Assembly: GCF_002251365.1 (NCBI RefSeq)
Contig: NZ_NPJH01000041.1
Coordinates: forward strand, 107,198-171,197
Length of the DNA stretch: 64,000 bases
Source of the DNA: Prevotella sp. P3-122
Lineage (GTDB): Bacteria; Bacteroidota; Bacteroidia; Bacteroidales; Bacteroidaceae
Reading direction: 5' to 3'
Shown: one piece after another, positions 57,301-64,000 of the stretch
How the letters are laid out: each line of letters opens with the position of its first letter
Numbering within the stretch: the stretch's first letter is position 1
Program-made: the position numbers and the translations under genes
The notes under the pieces: model-generated
What the model saw: the letters and a program-made list of their open reading frames with translations, nothing else
What the model was told of the DNA's origin: nothing
Databases searched by the model: none

Positions 57301-57413
57301 TATTCACTATCACCAAGTATGATGGAATAGACCCCGAAGTAGGTAGCGGTATCGACAACAACCTCTATCCACGTCCGTTCTCATTCATCTTTGGTCTGAA
57401 TCTCAATTTTTAA
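54369..57413 (+). CDS. susC: SusC/RagA TonB-linked outer membrane transporter
   Basis: A 1014-residue transporter. The signal peptide (LVCGLALSATAFAQ) is followed by a CarboxypepD_reg-like domain (about 33-105, VKGHVKDSAGEPIIGAAIRV ... VTVSYVGYEQ), the TonB-box/plug with VVVIGYGVAKKSDLTGSV, NDPLVVIDGVPMDNN and DASATAIYGSRGSNGVIIIT, and a large barrel ending in FSFIFGLNLNF. It imports maltooligosaccharides with its SusD lid. It is first in a four-gene operon (19 bp to susD), driven by a promoter with an upstream LacI operator. Confidence 0.95.
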   Translation: MKQVQITMPRRALTLVCGLALSATAFAQQVIVKGHVKDSAGEPIIGAAIRVNGQSGGAVTDIDGNFSIKADKGATVTVSYVGYEQAKVSVSNNMVITLQEDNQSLKEVVVIGYGVAKKSDLTGSVTALKPDSKNKGVVVNAQDLMQGKIAGVNVTGDSGEPGAGTQIRIRGGSSLNASNDPLVVIDGVPMDNNKVNGSANLLSTINPQDIESFNVLKDASATAIYGSRGSNGVIIITTKKGRAGQKPTVSYSGSLTVSSKKKTHDMMDGNEYRAFVKGIFGENSDPYKALGTANTDWQDLIYRTAVSHDHNLTVAGSVKDVLPYRVSVGYTGQQGILKTSKYDRYTASVNLNPSLLDNHLTLNLNAKGMYSENQKANTQAIGAAVDMDPTQDPYSFTSPYHIALIGDNMEQTLKNFGGYFEWLTPASGLGDAQWAFTKHKDATKNPLAVLYGSDNKQTTRSFIGSADIDYKVHGFEDLRLHATLGLEVAEGKDKNTCYQFDPANMYYGGSSNNKNLKRNELLTAYAQYYKDINKNHHLDVMAGYEYQHFFFRYNNSWMQYYPATAGENAGKVFNDQPDFDKYENFLVSFFGRANYILMNRYYLTATVRRDGSSRFQEHWGTFPSFAFAYKIKEEKPLRDLNWLSDLKLRLGYGVTGQQEGIDNYLWIAQYRVGGPYGYYPMAGDGKLYTPKYFNKDLKWETTTTYNVGLDFGAFDQRVTASVDWYYRKTKDLINNAPVAALSGFADMGLQNIGSLKNTGVEVALGWKVVQTKDWFWSLDYNFTYNKNEITDLTGVSEGGLPVLTGDNIDQSNKVLAHQVGYAANSFYVYQQVYDQNGRPIEGCVVDRNGDGEITEGDRYLYKNIAAPVTMGLSSRLEYKNWDFGFTLRASIGNYVYNNFDQAKRLTSENAIWAQSTYLPNRPLTSLFWQSDHNTSKLTDLFVQNASFLKCDNITLGYSFNNLFVKGFSGRVYATASNVFTITKYDGIDPEVGSGIDNNLYPRPFSFIFGLNLNF

Positions 57414-57432
57414 TCAATAACAAGGAATTGAT

Positions 57433-59085
57433 ATGAAAACATTCAATATGAAAACTTGGGCTCCTGCCGCATTGTCTCTTCTCCTGGCAGGTACGACATC
57501 ATGTACCGGCGACCTCGATTCTGAGCCAATAAGCCCAAAGATAGATACCGAATACAGCAACGACGGCTTGTTCAACAAGTGCTATGCTGTATTTGCAATG
57601 GCAGGTGAGGGTTACGGTGACAATGGTGATGCCGGCTCCGATGTTAAGGGATATAGCGATGAGGGTATGACCAACCTCTACCGCCTCATGTGGAATGCCA
57701 ACGAGCTTACCACCGACGAGGCTATCTGCGGATGGGGTGACAATGGTCTTGACCAGCTTGTGGTAAACACCTACGACGACTCCAACCAGATGATGAAGGC
57801 CTACTTCGCACGCCTGACCTTGGGCATCTCGGCATGCAACCAGTATCTTGCCGTTGCTGGTGATGCTGACGCGACAAAGACAGCTGAGGTACGCTTCCTG
57901 CGCGCAATGCACTATTCTCTACTTATGGACGCCTTCGGAAACGTGCCGTTCTCTGAGTCGCTCTCAAAGCCTGTACGCTATACAAGGGCCGAGATGTACG
58001 AGTGGCTCGTAAACGAGCTTACCAACAATGTAGAACCCAACATGTCTGAGCCAAAGGCAAAGACATCGGCCGATGCTGATTATGGACGTGTGGACAAGGC
58101 TGCAGCATGGTTGCTCCTTGCACGCCTGTATCTCAATGCCGAGGTATATTCAGGCACAGCCCAGTGGGAAAAGGCTAAGGAATATGCCAATAAGGTTATC
58201 GGTTCTGGCTATGAGCTCAACACAAGGGGCTTAAACGGCTGGAGCGCATACCAGATGCTGTTCATGGGCGATAATGGTGAGACAGCTGCCGCCAAGGAGG
58301 CTATCTTCCCAATACTCCAGGACTCCAAGACCATTCGCAGTTATGGCAACACTCTGTTCCTCATAGCTTCTACGTTCAACGACAAGATGCACGCCAGCCC
58401 ATTCGATCCTGCAGGCATCAATGGTTGCGTGTCTGCTGCATGGGCCGGCAACCGTGCCCGCAAGGAGCTCGTACTGAAGTTCTTCCCTACAGGCAACGTA
58501 CCACAGGTTCCGTCTTATGACATGCCTGCATATGCTGGTGACGAGCGTGCTATCTTTTGGGGATATTCCGATGACGAGAACTCGCCTGTCACTCTTGAGA
58601 ACACAAAGATTTCTGATTTCAAGAATGGATATGGTGTGTGCAAGTTCATAAACTTCAAGACCGATGGCAGCTCTGCCTATAACCCGTCATTTGCTGATGC
58701 CGACTGCTTCTTCATGCGCTTGGCAGAGGCTTACCTCATCCTTGCAGAGGCTGACGCACGCCTTAACGGCAACAAGACTTCATCCGTTGGTACCAAGGCC
58801 ATCAACGACATCCGCTTGCGTGCAAACGCATCAACACGTGCTGAGTCTGACTCCTATTCGCTCAACGATATCTGTGACGAGTGGGCACGAGAGTTCTACT
58901 TCGAGGGACTCCGCCGTACCACGCTCATCCGCTTTGGACGTTTTGGTGGCTTAAACAACTACAACTGGTCATGGAAGGGCAATGATCTGGCAGGAAAGAA
59001 TTTCGACTCTCACCTCAACATCTTCCCAATTCCTGTCAGTGAGCTGAACGCCAACAGCAATCTCCAGCAGAACCCTGGCTATTAA
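57433..59085 (+). CDS. susD: SusD/RagB starch-binding lipoprotein
   Basis: A 550-residue surface lipoprotein (LLLAGTTSC, Cys24, then TGDLDSEPIS). The N-terminal TPR-like region has LMWNANELTTDEAICGWGDN and AEVRFLRAMHYSLLMDAFGN; the C-terminal part has FFMRLAEAYLILAEADARLN, IRLRANAST and FEGLRRTTLIRFGRF, all typical of SusD homologues. It forms the hinged lid on SusC and binds helical glucan chains. It lies 19 bp after susC. Confidence 0.95.
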   Translation: MKTFNMKTWAPAALSLLLAGTTSCTGDLDSEPISPKIDTEYSNDGLFNKCYAVFAMAGEGYGDNGDAGSDVKGYSDEGMTNLYRLMWNANELTTDEAICGWGDNGLDQLVVNTYDDSNQMMKAYFARLTLGISACNQYLAVAGDADATKTAEVRFLRAMHYSLLMDAFGNVPFSESLSKPVRYTRAEMYEWLVNELTNNVEPNMSEPKAKTSADADYGRVDKAAAWLLLARLYLNAEVYSGTAQWEKAKEYANKVIGSGYELNTRGLNGWSAYQMLFMGDNGETAAAKEAIFPILQDSKTIRSYGNTLFLIASTFNDKMHASPFDPAGINGCVSAAWAGNRARKELVLKFFPTGNVPQVPSYDMPAYAGDERAIFWGYSDDENSPVTLENTKISDFKNGYGVCKFINFKTDGSSAYNPSFADADCFFMRLAEAYLILAEADARLNGNKTSSVGTKAINDIRLRANASTRAESDSYSLNDICDEWAREFYFEGLRRTTLIRFGRFGGLNNYNWSWKGNDLAGKNFDSHLNIFPIPVSELNANSNLQQNPGY

Positions 59086-59176
59086 TTCAATTCTTCTATC
59101 ATACGGGCGGCTTGCCTATCCCGAAAGGGCAATGGGCAGTGCCTCCCAACAACAAAACTATTAATCGTAACGCAAT

Positions 59177-60328
59177 ATGAAAAATATATTGAAATCAACG
59201 TTGCTGATGGCATTGGGCTTGGTAGTCTTTGCTTCATGCTCTGACGATAGGGACGACAACCCGACTATTGTCTCCCCCACAACGTTCCATGTCAATACGC
59301 CAGCACTTGCCGACCAATATCTGGACCTGGCAAAATCTGATATCATTGAACTGACTTGCTCTCAGCCCGACTACGGTTTCCCTGCCAACACTCAGTATAC
59401 CGTACAGGTGTCTCTTGACGAGAATATGGCCAACTATAAAGAGGTGGAGCAGACTTTCAAGGGTGCAAAGCTTGAGGTCAACGCCGCACTGCTCGCAAGT
59501 ACCCTTACCACATGCGCCGTAGAGCAGGGCAAGACCGAGGCCGACTTCCCAATGGACATCCCTGTTTACCTTCGTGTCCGTGCCGTCATGACTACCGTAA
59601 ACGGAACACCCATTGAGGGAACGGAGATTGTTTCTCAGAACATCGTTAAGCTGAACAGAGTGCATCTGCTGTTCTCGTTGCCTCCAGTAAACATTCCTTC
59701 AAATCTTTATCTCGTAGGCGATTTCTGCGGATGGGATTGGGGCAAGAGCCTCTCCATGGTTCCTGTCTATGGAACAGACAACATGTTCTGGCATATGGTA
59801 TACATCAGCGACCAGGGTATCAAGTTCAACCAGGAACGCTCTTGGGATGGTGGCGAAATTGGCTTTGCTGGCATTACTGTTGCCGGCGACCTCGCATCCG
59901 AGATTGTAGATGGTGGCGGCAATATCGCTTCCAGCAAGCCAGGATGGTACCTCATGGTTGTAACCTGTGGCGTTCAGGGACGCAACATCACTTACGAGGT
60001 ACAGTTCAACAAGCCTGAGGTATGGCTCATGGGACCATGTATCGGCGACGCCAACTGGGGCGAGCTGTATCCGGGTGCTATGTTCACTGTTCCTGCGACT
60101 GCCGACGGTGATTTCGTATCTCCGGCATTCCTCGGTGTTCCTGCTGCTGCCCAGGGTGTACGTGCATATGTGAAGGTTCCGGGTCACGAGTGGTGGCATA
60201 CAGAGTTCATGGTATTTGATAAGAAACTCCTCTACCGTGGTACAGGCGGCGACCAGGAGCGTGTTTCAGGTTCCATCGGTCAGAAGCTCTACATCAACTT
60301 CGGCACCGAGACGGGTGAAATAAAATAA
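59177..60328 (+). CDS. susE: SusE-like starch-binding surface lipoprotein
   Basis: A 383-residue lipoprotein (LLMALGLVVFASC, Cys21, followed by SDDRDDN, an acidic surface-export signal). The N-terminal region (about 35-165, FHVNTPALADQYLDLAKSDI) is the SusE-type Ig-like domain; the rest has carbohydrate-binding repeats marked by NLYLVGDFCGWDWGKSLSMV and VWLMGPCIGDANWGELYPG. It helps bind starch at the surface. It lies 91 bp after susD in the same operon. Confidence 0.87.
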   Translation: MKNILKSTLLMALGLVVFASCSDDRDDNPTIVSPTTFHVNTPALADQYLDLAKSDIIELTCSQPDYGFPANTQYTVQVSLDENMANYKEVEQTFKGAKLEVNAALLASTLTTCAVEQGKTEADFPMDIPVYLRVRAVMTTVNGTPIEGTEIVSQNIVKLNRVHLLFSLPPVNIPSNLYLVGDFCGWDWGKSLSMVPVYGTDNMFWHMVYISDQGIKFNQERSWDGGEIGFAGITVAGDLASEIVDGGGNIASSKPGWYLMVVTCGVQGRNITYEVQFNKPEVWLMGPCIGDANWGELYPGAMFTVPATADGDFVSPAFLGVPAAAQGVRAYVKVPGHEWWHTEFMVFDKKLLYRGTGGDQERVSGSIGQKLYINFGTETGEIK

Positions 60329-60341
60329 TAAATACTTTTCC

Positions 60342-60368
60342 TTCCAGTGGGAGCCAACTCCCACTGGA
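60342..60368 (+). promoter_or_regulatory. Intercistronic stem-loop between susE and susF
   Basis: TTCCAGTGGGAG-CCAA-CTCCCACTGGAA is a perfect 12-bp stem with a 4-nt loop, 14 bp after the susE stop. It is followed by A, not T, so it is unlikely to be a strong terminator; it could stabilise the upstream mRNA or limit read-through. Confidence 0.7.
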
Positions 60369-60403
60369 AAAACAGAAACCATAATTATATAAAAACCGAC
60401 AAT

Positions 60404-61894
60404 ATGAAAATCTCAAAATATTTAGCATTTGCTCTTGCTGGAGTCCTCATGGCATCCTGCGATGAAGACTTTGACGATTGGGCTTCCCCTCAGTCATATC
60501 CAGAAGAAGAGGCTGTAACAATTCCTGGCTATACCGCATCAGCAGCAGAGGGAGCAGTCATTGACATGGCACAGGCTCCTGCTAACGTGAAGATTGTAAA
60601 TCTCACTGGCGAAGCTCTTCCCGAAGGCTTTTCTCTGCAAAATATTCGCCTCTTAGCAACTCCCGAAGGCGTGGAGGGTGCAACGGAAACAGAAATTGAC
60701 CTTGCAAATGACGGTACCGTGGACGCATCTGTTCTTGAAGCTCTTACAGTAGAGACATTCGGTCGTCGGCCTGTTCAGCGCACATTCAACTGCAAGGTAT
60801 TGGTTGACGCAGTAAAGGATGGTCAGGCTGTTCTCATCGATGCAGGCAAGATTAACCTCGTAGTGACTCCAAAGGCTCCATTCATTGACTCTAACTACTA
60901 TCTGGTTGGACAAATGACAGATTGGAGTTTGGACACCAAATTCAAATTCACTCACTCAGACGCAGACGTTTATGAGGATCCAGTATTTACCATTATGTTT
61001 ACTACAACAGACGATAACCAATACTGGAAGATTATTCCTCAGGGTAATGTAGATGCAGGTAATATTTGGGCAGTAGAAAACAATCCTAAGGGTGTTGTTG
61101 GTGTAGAAAAAGATGGTGACGACGCAATGAGCGGTACACTTCTCACTACTACTTCAAAGGGTGAAAAGGCTAACGCTGGTAAGATTGCAAAGGCTGGTAC
61201 CTATCAAATGACAATCAACATGATGGACTACACTTATTCCATCAAACAAATCGCACCAGAATACTATCTTGTAGGTGCTTTGCAAAGCTGGAGCGACCAA
61301 AACATGTCTTGCTTGATGACTGCTGAAACTGCTATGGTTCAGAACTTTACTACGAAGTGGACAGGTGATGCAAACTTGAAGATTTGGCTCGGCAGTGACT
61401 TTGGTAAGTGGGATAATGCCTTTGGTTCTGCTGCTGGTGACGGCGTAAGTGCTGCTGAGGGTAAGTTGAAGGCCAACGGTGGTGCTATCGTTTGTCCAGA
61501 GAAGAATGCTTACTATACATTTACAGCAGATTTCTCAACCATGACTTACAAGTGGACTAAACTTGCTAACCAGAATCCTACTGAGTTTGAGTATGTCGGC
61601 TTAATTGGTGTAGGTGGTAAGTGGAGTGATGGTGATGACATCGACTTGAAGCAAGTGGCTCCTCACAATTGGTATCTTGCCAAGCAAGAGATTCCTGCTG
61701 GTGGTTTGAAGATTCGTGCTGATCACAAGTGGCGCGATGATGGTAACTGGGGTTTTGCTGAAGGTCAGAACTATGAGAATAAGGGAACTCTTATCACTTC
61801 TGGTGGCAGTGGCAATATTTCTGTTCCTGCAGGTACATACAACATCTATTTCAATGATATCACAGGTGCTTATGCCTTTGTTGAAGTAAAATAA
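60404..61894 (+). CDS. susF: SusF-like starch-binding surface lipoprotein
   Basis: A protein of about 496 residues; ATG 60404 starts a lipoprotein signal (YLAFALAGVLMASC, Cys19, then DEDFDDW). The frame extends upstream only to a GTG at 60347 inside the stem-loop. Three repeats of the starch-binding fold are marked by NYYLVGQMTDWSLDTKFKFT, EYYLVGALQSWSDQNMSCLM and YVGLIGVGGKWSDGDDIDLK. It is the fourth gene of the operon. From about codon 150 on, base use shifts to A/T-ending codons, unlike susC/susD. A terminator follows 51 bp downstream. Confidence 0.85.
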   Translation: MKISKYLAFALAGVLMASCDEDFDDWASPQSYPEEEAVTIPGYTASAAEGAVIDMAQAPANVKIVNLTGEALPEGFSLQNIRLLATPEGVEGATETEIDLANDGTVDASVLEALTVETFGRRPVQRTFNCKVLVDAVKDGQAVLIDAGKINLVVTPKAPFIDSNYYLVGQMTDWSLDTKFKFTHSDADVYEDPVFTIMFTTTDDNQYWKIIPQGNVDAGNIWAVENNPKGVVGVEKDGDDAMSGTLLTTTSKGEKANAGKIAKAGTYQMTINMMDYTYSIKQIAPEYYLVGALQSWSDQNMSCLMTAETAMVQNFTTKWTGDANLKIWLGSDFGKWDNAFGSAAGDGVSAAEGKLKANGGAIVCPEKNAYYTFTADFSTMTYKWTKLANQNPTEFEYVGLIGVGGKWSDGDDIDLKQVAPHNWYLAKQEIPAGGLKIRADHKWRDDGNWGFAEGQNYENKGTLITSGGSGNISVPAGTYNIYFNDITGAYAFVEVK

Positions 61895-61945
61895 CACTTT
61901 GCCAAATATATAAACACATATGTCGTGTGTGTTCATAATTAAAAG

Positions 61946-61977
61946 GCGGCTCTCGGAATGCGAGAGCCGCTTTTTTT
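61946..61977 (+). terminator. Terminator of the susCDEF operon
   Basis: GCGGCTCTCG (61946-61955) pairs with CGAGAGCCGC (61961-61970) around a GAATG loop and is followed by seven T. Confidence 0.92.
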
Positions 61978-61979
61978 CG

Positions 61980-63880
61980 GTATGCTCGGCATGAGTTTAT
62001 TCTAATGGGTGCAAGTCCCTAACAAGCCCTAATAGCGGGAATTGTATAGCCAATAGCAAGGGTGGCCACTGCGAGGTGGAATCTGAAAGAAGCTGGCGGC
62101 AAACATCTGACCTAACGTACAGAAACTTCATATAAGGCATTTGACCATGGATGAGATTGCCGAACAAATCAAAGTCCTATAGCTATTCGGAATGGTTGGT
62201 GTAAATGAAGTGGGTATAAGATGGAAAGAATAAGCCCTTATCCGAGGAGGTCTCACGGACATGGCGATTAGTTGCCTTTACGAAAGTCATGGAGTAAAGC
62301 TTGCTGTGAGAAGTCAGCAGATGCCATAGTAGTGGAGTTCTCGATAACGCTCCATGAAGGGCAGAACCTATAAATTAAACGATAGTAATTGAAACGTACC
62401 TTATGAAGGAAAGAATGCAGAAAACATTGGCAGAAGTCAAGGGCTGCCCACAGAAAGATAGGACGGAATCCGAAGGATATGTGGGAGTGCAGACCTTCAT
62501 GTGGATGACGGAAGACCGCTCGGCGACGTTAGGAGACGCTTGCCAGAGCAAGAACATCGTGGAAGTACCATTCGACAAGGAACACCTATTGGAGCGCATC
62601 ATCAGTCCTGATAACCTACTCAAAGCCTACAAGGCAGTGCGGCGTAACAGGGGCTGTAGCGGTATCGACAAGATGTCATGTGAGCAAATGCTCCCTTGGC
62701 TCCTGGCTAACAAGGATGCCCTAATCCGTTCCCTGCTTGACGGTTCATACCGTCCGAACCCAGTAAAAAGGGTAGAGATACCCAAAGACAATGGCAAGAT
62801 GCGCCTGTTGGGCATTCCCACGGTCATAGACCGTCTGGTTCAACAAGCCATCAACCAGACCCTAACTCCCCTCTATGAGCGTCAATTCTCTCCAAGAAGC
62901 TACGGCTTCCGTCCGAGAAGAGGCTGCCATGATGCCCTAAGAGGTGCTCAGAAAATAATCGATGATGGCTACATTTATGTGGTTGACCTCGACTTGGAGC
63001 GTTTCTTCGACACGGTGAGCCACAGTAAACTCATAGAAATCCTCAACCGCACGATAAAGGACGGTAGGGTGATAAGCCTTATCCACAAATATCTCCGCAG
63101 TGGTGTGATGAACAAAGGTATGTTCGAGGCAAGTGAGGAAGGCACTCCCCAAGGAGAACCGTTAAGTCCACTCTTGAGCAATATCATGCTTAATGAGTTG
63201 GGCAAGGAACTCACACGTAGAGGTCTCCCTTTTGTCCGCTATGCCGATGACTCGATGATATTCTGCAAGTCCAAGCGGGCTGCGGAGCGTGTGAAATCGT
63301 CCATAACCCAGTTCATAGAGGGGAAGCTCTTCCTCAAGGTGAACAAGGAAAAGGCGGTTGTTTCGTATATAAGAGGTGTGAAGTATCTCGGCTATTCCTT
63401 TTACATACACAAAGGTAGATGCCAACTCACTGTACATCCCAAGTCCAAGGCAAAGATGAAATCGGCTCTTAAAGAGTTGACAAGTCGGAGCAACGGGTGG
63501 GGATATGAGAAGAGGAAGCAGAAACTGAAAGAGTACATAGGTGGTTGGGTAGGGTACTACCACCTTGCGAACATGAAACGTCTCTGCCTTGAAACCGACG
63601 AGTGGTTAAGGCGACGGATACGCATGTGTATATGGAAGGCTTGGAAACTCCCGAGAACCCGAATCAGGAATCTTATCAAATGCGGGATAAACGAATACAA
63701 TGCCCGCAAATGGGGATATTGCAGGGGGTATTGGAGAGTGAGTGGCTCGCCAATAATGCAGATGGCAGCCTCTACAGCCAATCTTCGAAAGGCAGGCTTT
63801 CCTTGTCTGCTTGATTCGCATCTCGAATGGAATCCAAAATAGGAACCGCCGTATGCGGAACCGCATGTACGGTGGTGTGT
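61980..63880 (+). mobile_element. Group II intron with reverse transcriptase
   Basis: The 5' part (about 61980-62402) has the non-coding leader expected of domains I-IV, including GGGTGCAAGTCCC (62007-62019), a common group II 5' stem-loop. The exact 5' end is not certain; GTATG at 61980, directly after the terminator T-run, is a candidate. The encoded maturase ends at 63842 and is followed by a canonical domain V (63843-63876: ACCGCCGTA with TACGGTGGT, and TGCG-GAAC-CGCA at the tip). No domain VI is recognisable after that. The 508-bp gap 61895-62402 holds the sus terminator and this leader. Confidence 0.88.
62403..63842 (+). CDS. ltrA: Group II intron reverse transcriptase/maturase
   Basis: A 479-residue intron-encoded protein. 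The reverse transcriptase blocks are visible in order: RRNRGCSGIDKMSCEQMLPW, KMRLLGIPTVIDRLVQQAI, SPRSYGFRPRRGCHDAL, YVVDLDLERFFDTVSH, GTPQGEPLSPLLSNIML and the catalytic RYADDSMIFC (YADD about 280-283), then VNKEKAVV and LGYSFY. The maturase/X region follows (YIGGWVGYYHLANMKRLCLE, RRRIRMCIWKAWKLP). The protein ends NLRKAGFPCLLDSHLEWNPK with no HNH endonuclease domain. It assists splicing and reverse-transcribes the intron at new sites. All catalytic residues seem intact. Confidence 0.95.
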   Translation: MKERMQKTLAEVKGCPQKDRTESEGYVGVQTFMWMTEDRSATLGDACQSKNIVEVPFDKEHLLERIISPDNLLKAYKAVRRNRGCSGIDKMSCEQMLPWLLANKDALIRSLLDGSYRPNPVKRVEIPKDNGKMRLLGIPTVIDRLVQQAINQTLTPLYERQFSPRSYGFRPRRGCHDALRGAQKIIDDGYIYVVDLDLERFFDTVSHSKLIEILNRTIKDGRVISLIHKYLRSGVMNKGMFEASEEGTPQGEPLSPLLSNIMLNELGKELTRRGLPFVRYADDSMIFCKSKRAAERVKSSITQFIEGKLFLKVNKEKAVVSYIRGVKYLGYSFYIHKGRCQLTVHPKSKAKMKSALKELTSRSNGWGYEKRKQKLKEYIGGWVGYYHLANMKRLCLETDEWLRRRIRMCIWKAWKLPRTRIRNLIKCGINEYNARKWGYCRGYWRVSGSPIMQMAASTANLRKAGFPCLLDSHLEWNPK

Positions 63881-63961
63881 TATGCGAATTTCCATTTTAT
63901 GCGAACTTCTTGTTGTTTCCATATATAATAGTGCTGGTTAGATTTGTAAATGTTCGCATTA
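63880..63961. repeat. TTATGCGAA repeats after the intron
   Basis: TTATGCGAA occurs at 63880-63888 and 63897-63905 (direct, 17 bp apart), and the inverse with one base inserted, TTCGCATTAA, at about 63953-63962. They start directly after domain V, where domain VI would be expected. The last 40 bases of the window show nothing further. Confidence 0.6.
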
Positions 63962-64000
63962 AATATTATATTGCTTTTGGTTGAAACAAATAAAACGAAA

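Noticed and set aside
62403..63842. Reverse transcriptase as a retron or defence-type RT
   Set aside because: The long structured leader, the maturase region after the RT blocks and a canonical domain V right after the stop codon identify a group II intron.

Overview
The window comes from a member of the Bacteroidota, most likely Prevotellaceae (Prevotella / Segatella / Xylanibacter type). The evidence is the SusC/SusD/SusE/SusF outer-membrane proteins, T9SS-type C-terminal tails, Omp28-related and DUF6029-like proteins, GH97 and GH53 enzymes, and Bacteroidetes-style promoters (TAnnTTTG -7 boxes, A-rich leaders, few Shine-Dalgarno sites). No tRNA, rRNA, CRISPR array or phage was recognised.

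Layout: 1-5580 is a tripartite efflux/ABC export operon (partial TolC, HlyD adaptor, MacB/FtsX-like permease, ATPase) ending in a truncated second permease. 5581-9014 holds two tiny ORFs, a large thioredoxin-domain lipoprotein-like protein, and a repeat-rich gap with the 3' end of a dead group II intron. 9015-18459 has a polytopic membrane protein and a secreted thiol/T9SS cluster: a 1267-residue Omp28-containing protein divergent from TlpA, a DUF6029-like barrel, Omp28 and a small T9SS-tailed protein. 18693-25539 carries GH20 hexosaminidase, nadB, a PBP4-type carboxypeptidase and two overlapping glycosyltransferases. 25675-28770 is the rplM-rpsI-rpsB-tsf block with structured leaders. 29165-34492 holds pectin-type genes (GH53 galactanase, GH106 rhamnosidase fused to an esterase) around a YeiH-family membrane protein. 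36202-41565 is a phosphatase / TonB receptor / beta-helix lipoprotein operon.

41775-61894 is a complete starch/maltodextrin locus. Surface proteins SusC-SusD-SusE-SusF bind and import glucan chains; GH13 SusA-like enzyme and type I pullulanase cut alpha-1,4 and alpha-1,6 bonds; GH97 (SusB-like) releases glucose; a CBM20-GH77 glucanotransferase rearranges maltodextrins; an MFS permease carries sugar across the inner membrane; a LacI-family protein regulates the set. The same palindromic operator lies 65 bp upstream of the lacI -7 box, 65 bp upstream of the susC -7 box (one operator exactly midway between the two divergent promoters) and 66 bp upstream of the glucanotransferase-operon -7 box. 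All three promoters lack a recognisable -33 box, so the regulator probably acts as an activator.

The intergenic DNA is unusually rich in short tandem repeats of many periods (7, 10, 11, 18-19, 19, 22, 23, 77 bp) and in palindromic dispersed repeats. One dispersed element occurs twice (28.8 and 35.5 kb), and its second copy is interrupted by a 254-bp MITE-like insertion with a perfect 8-bp target duplication. The window ends in a group II intron with an intact-looking reverse transcriptase, sitting directly behind the sus operon terminator.
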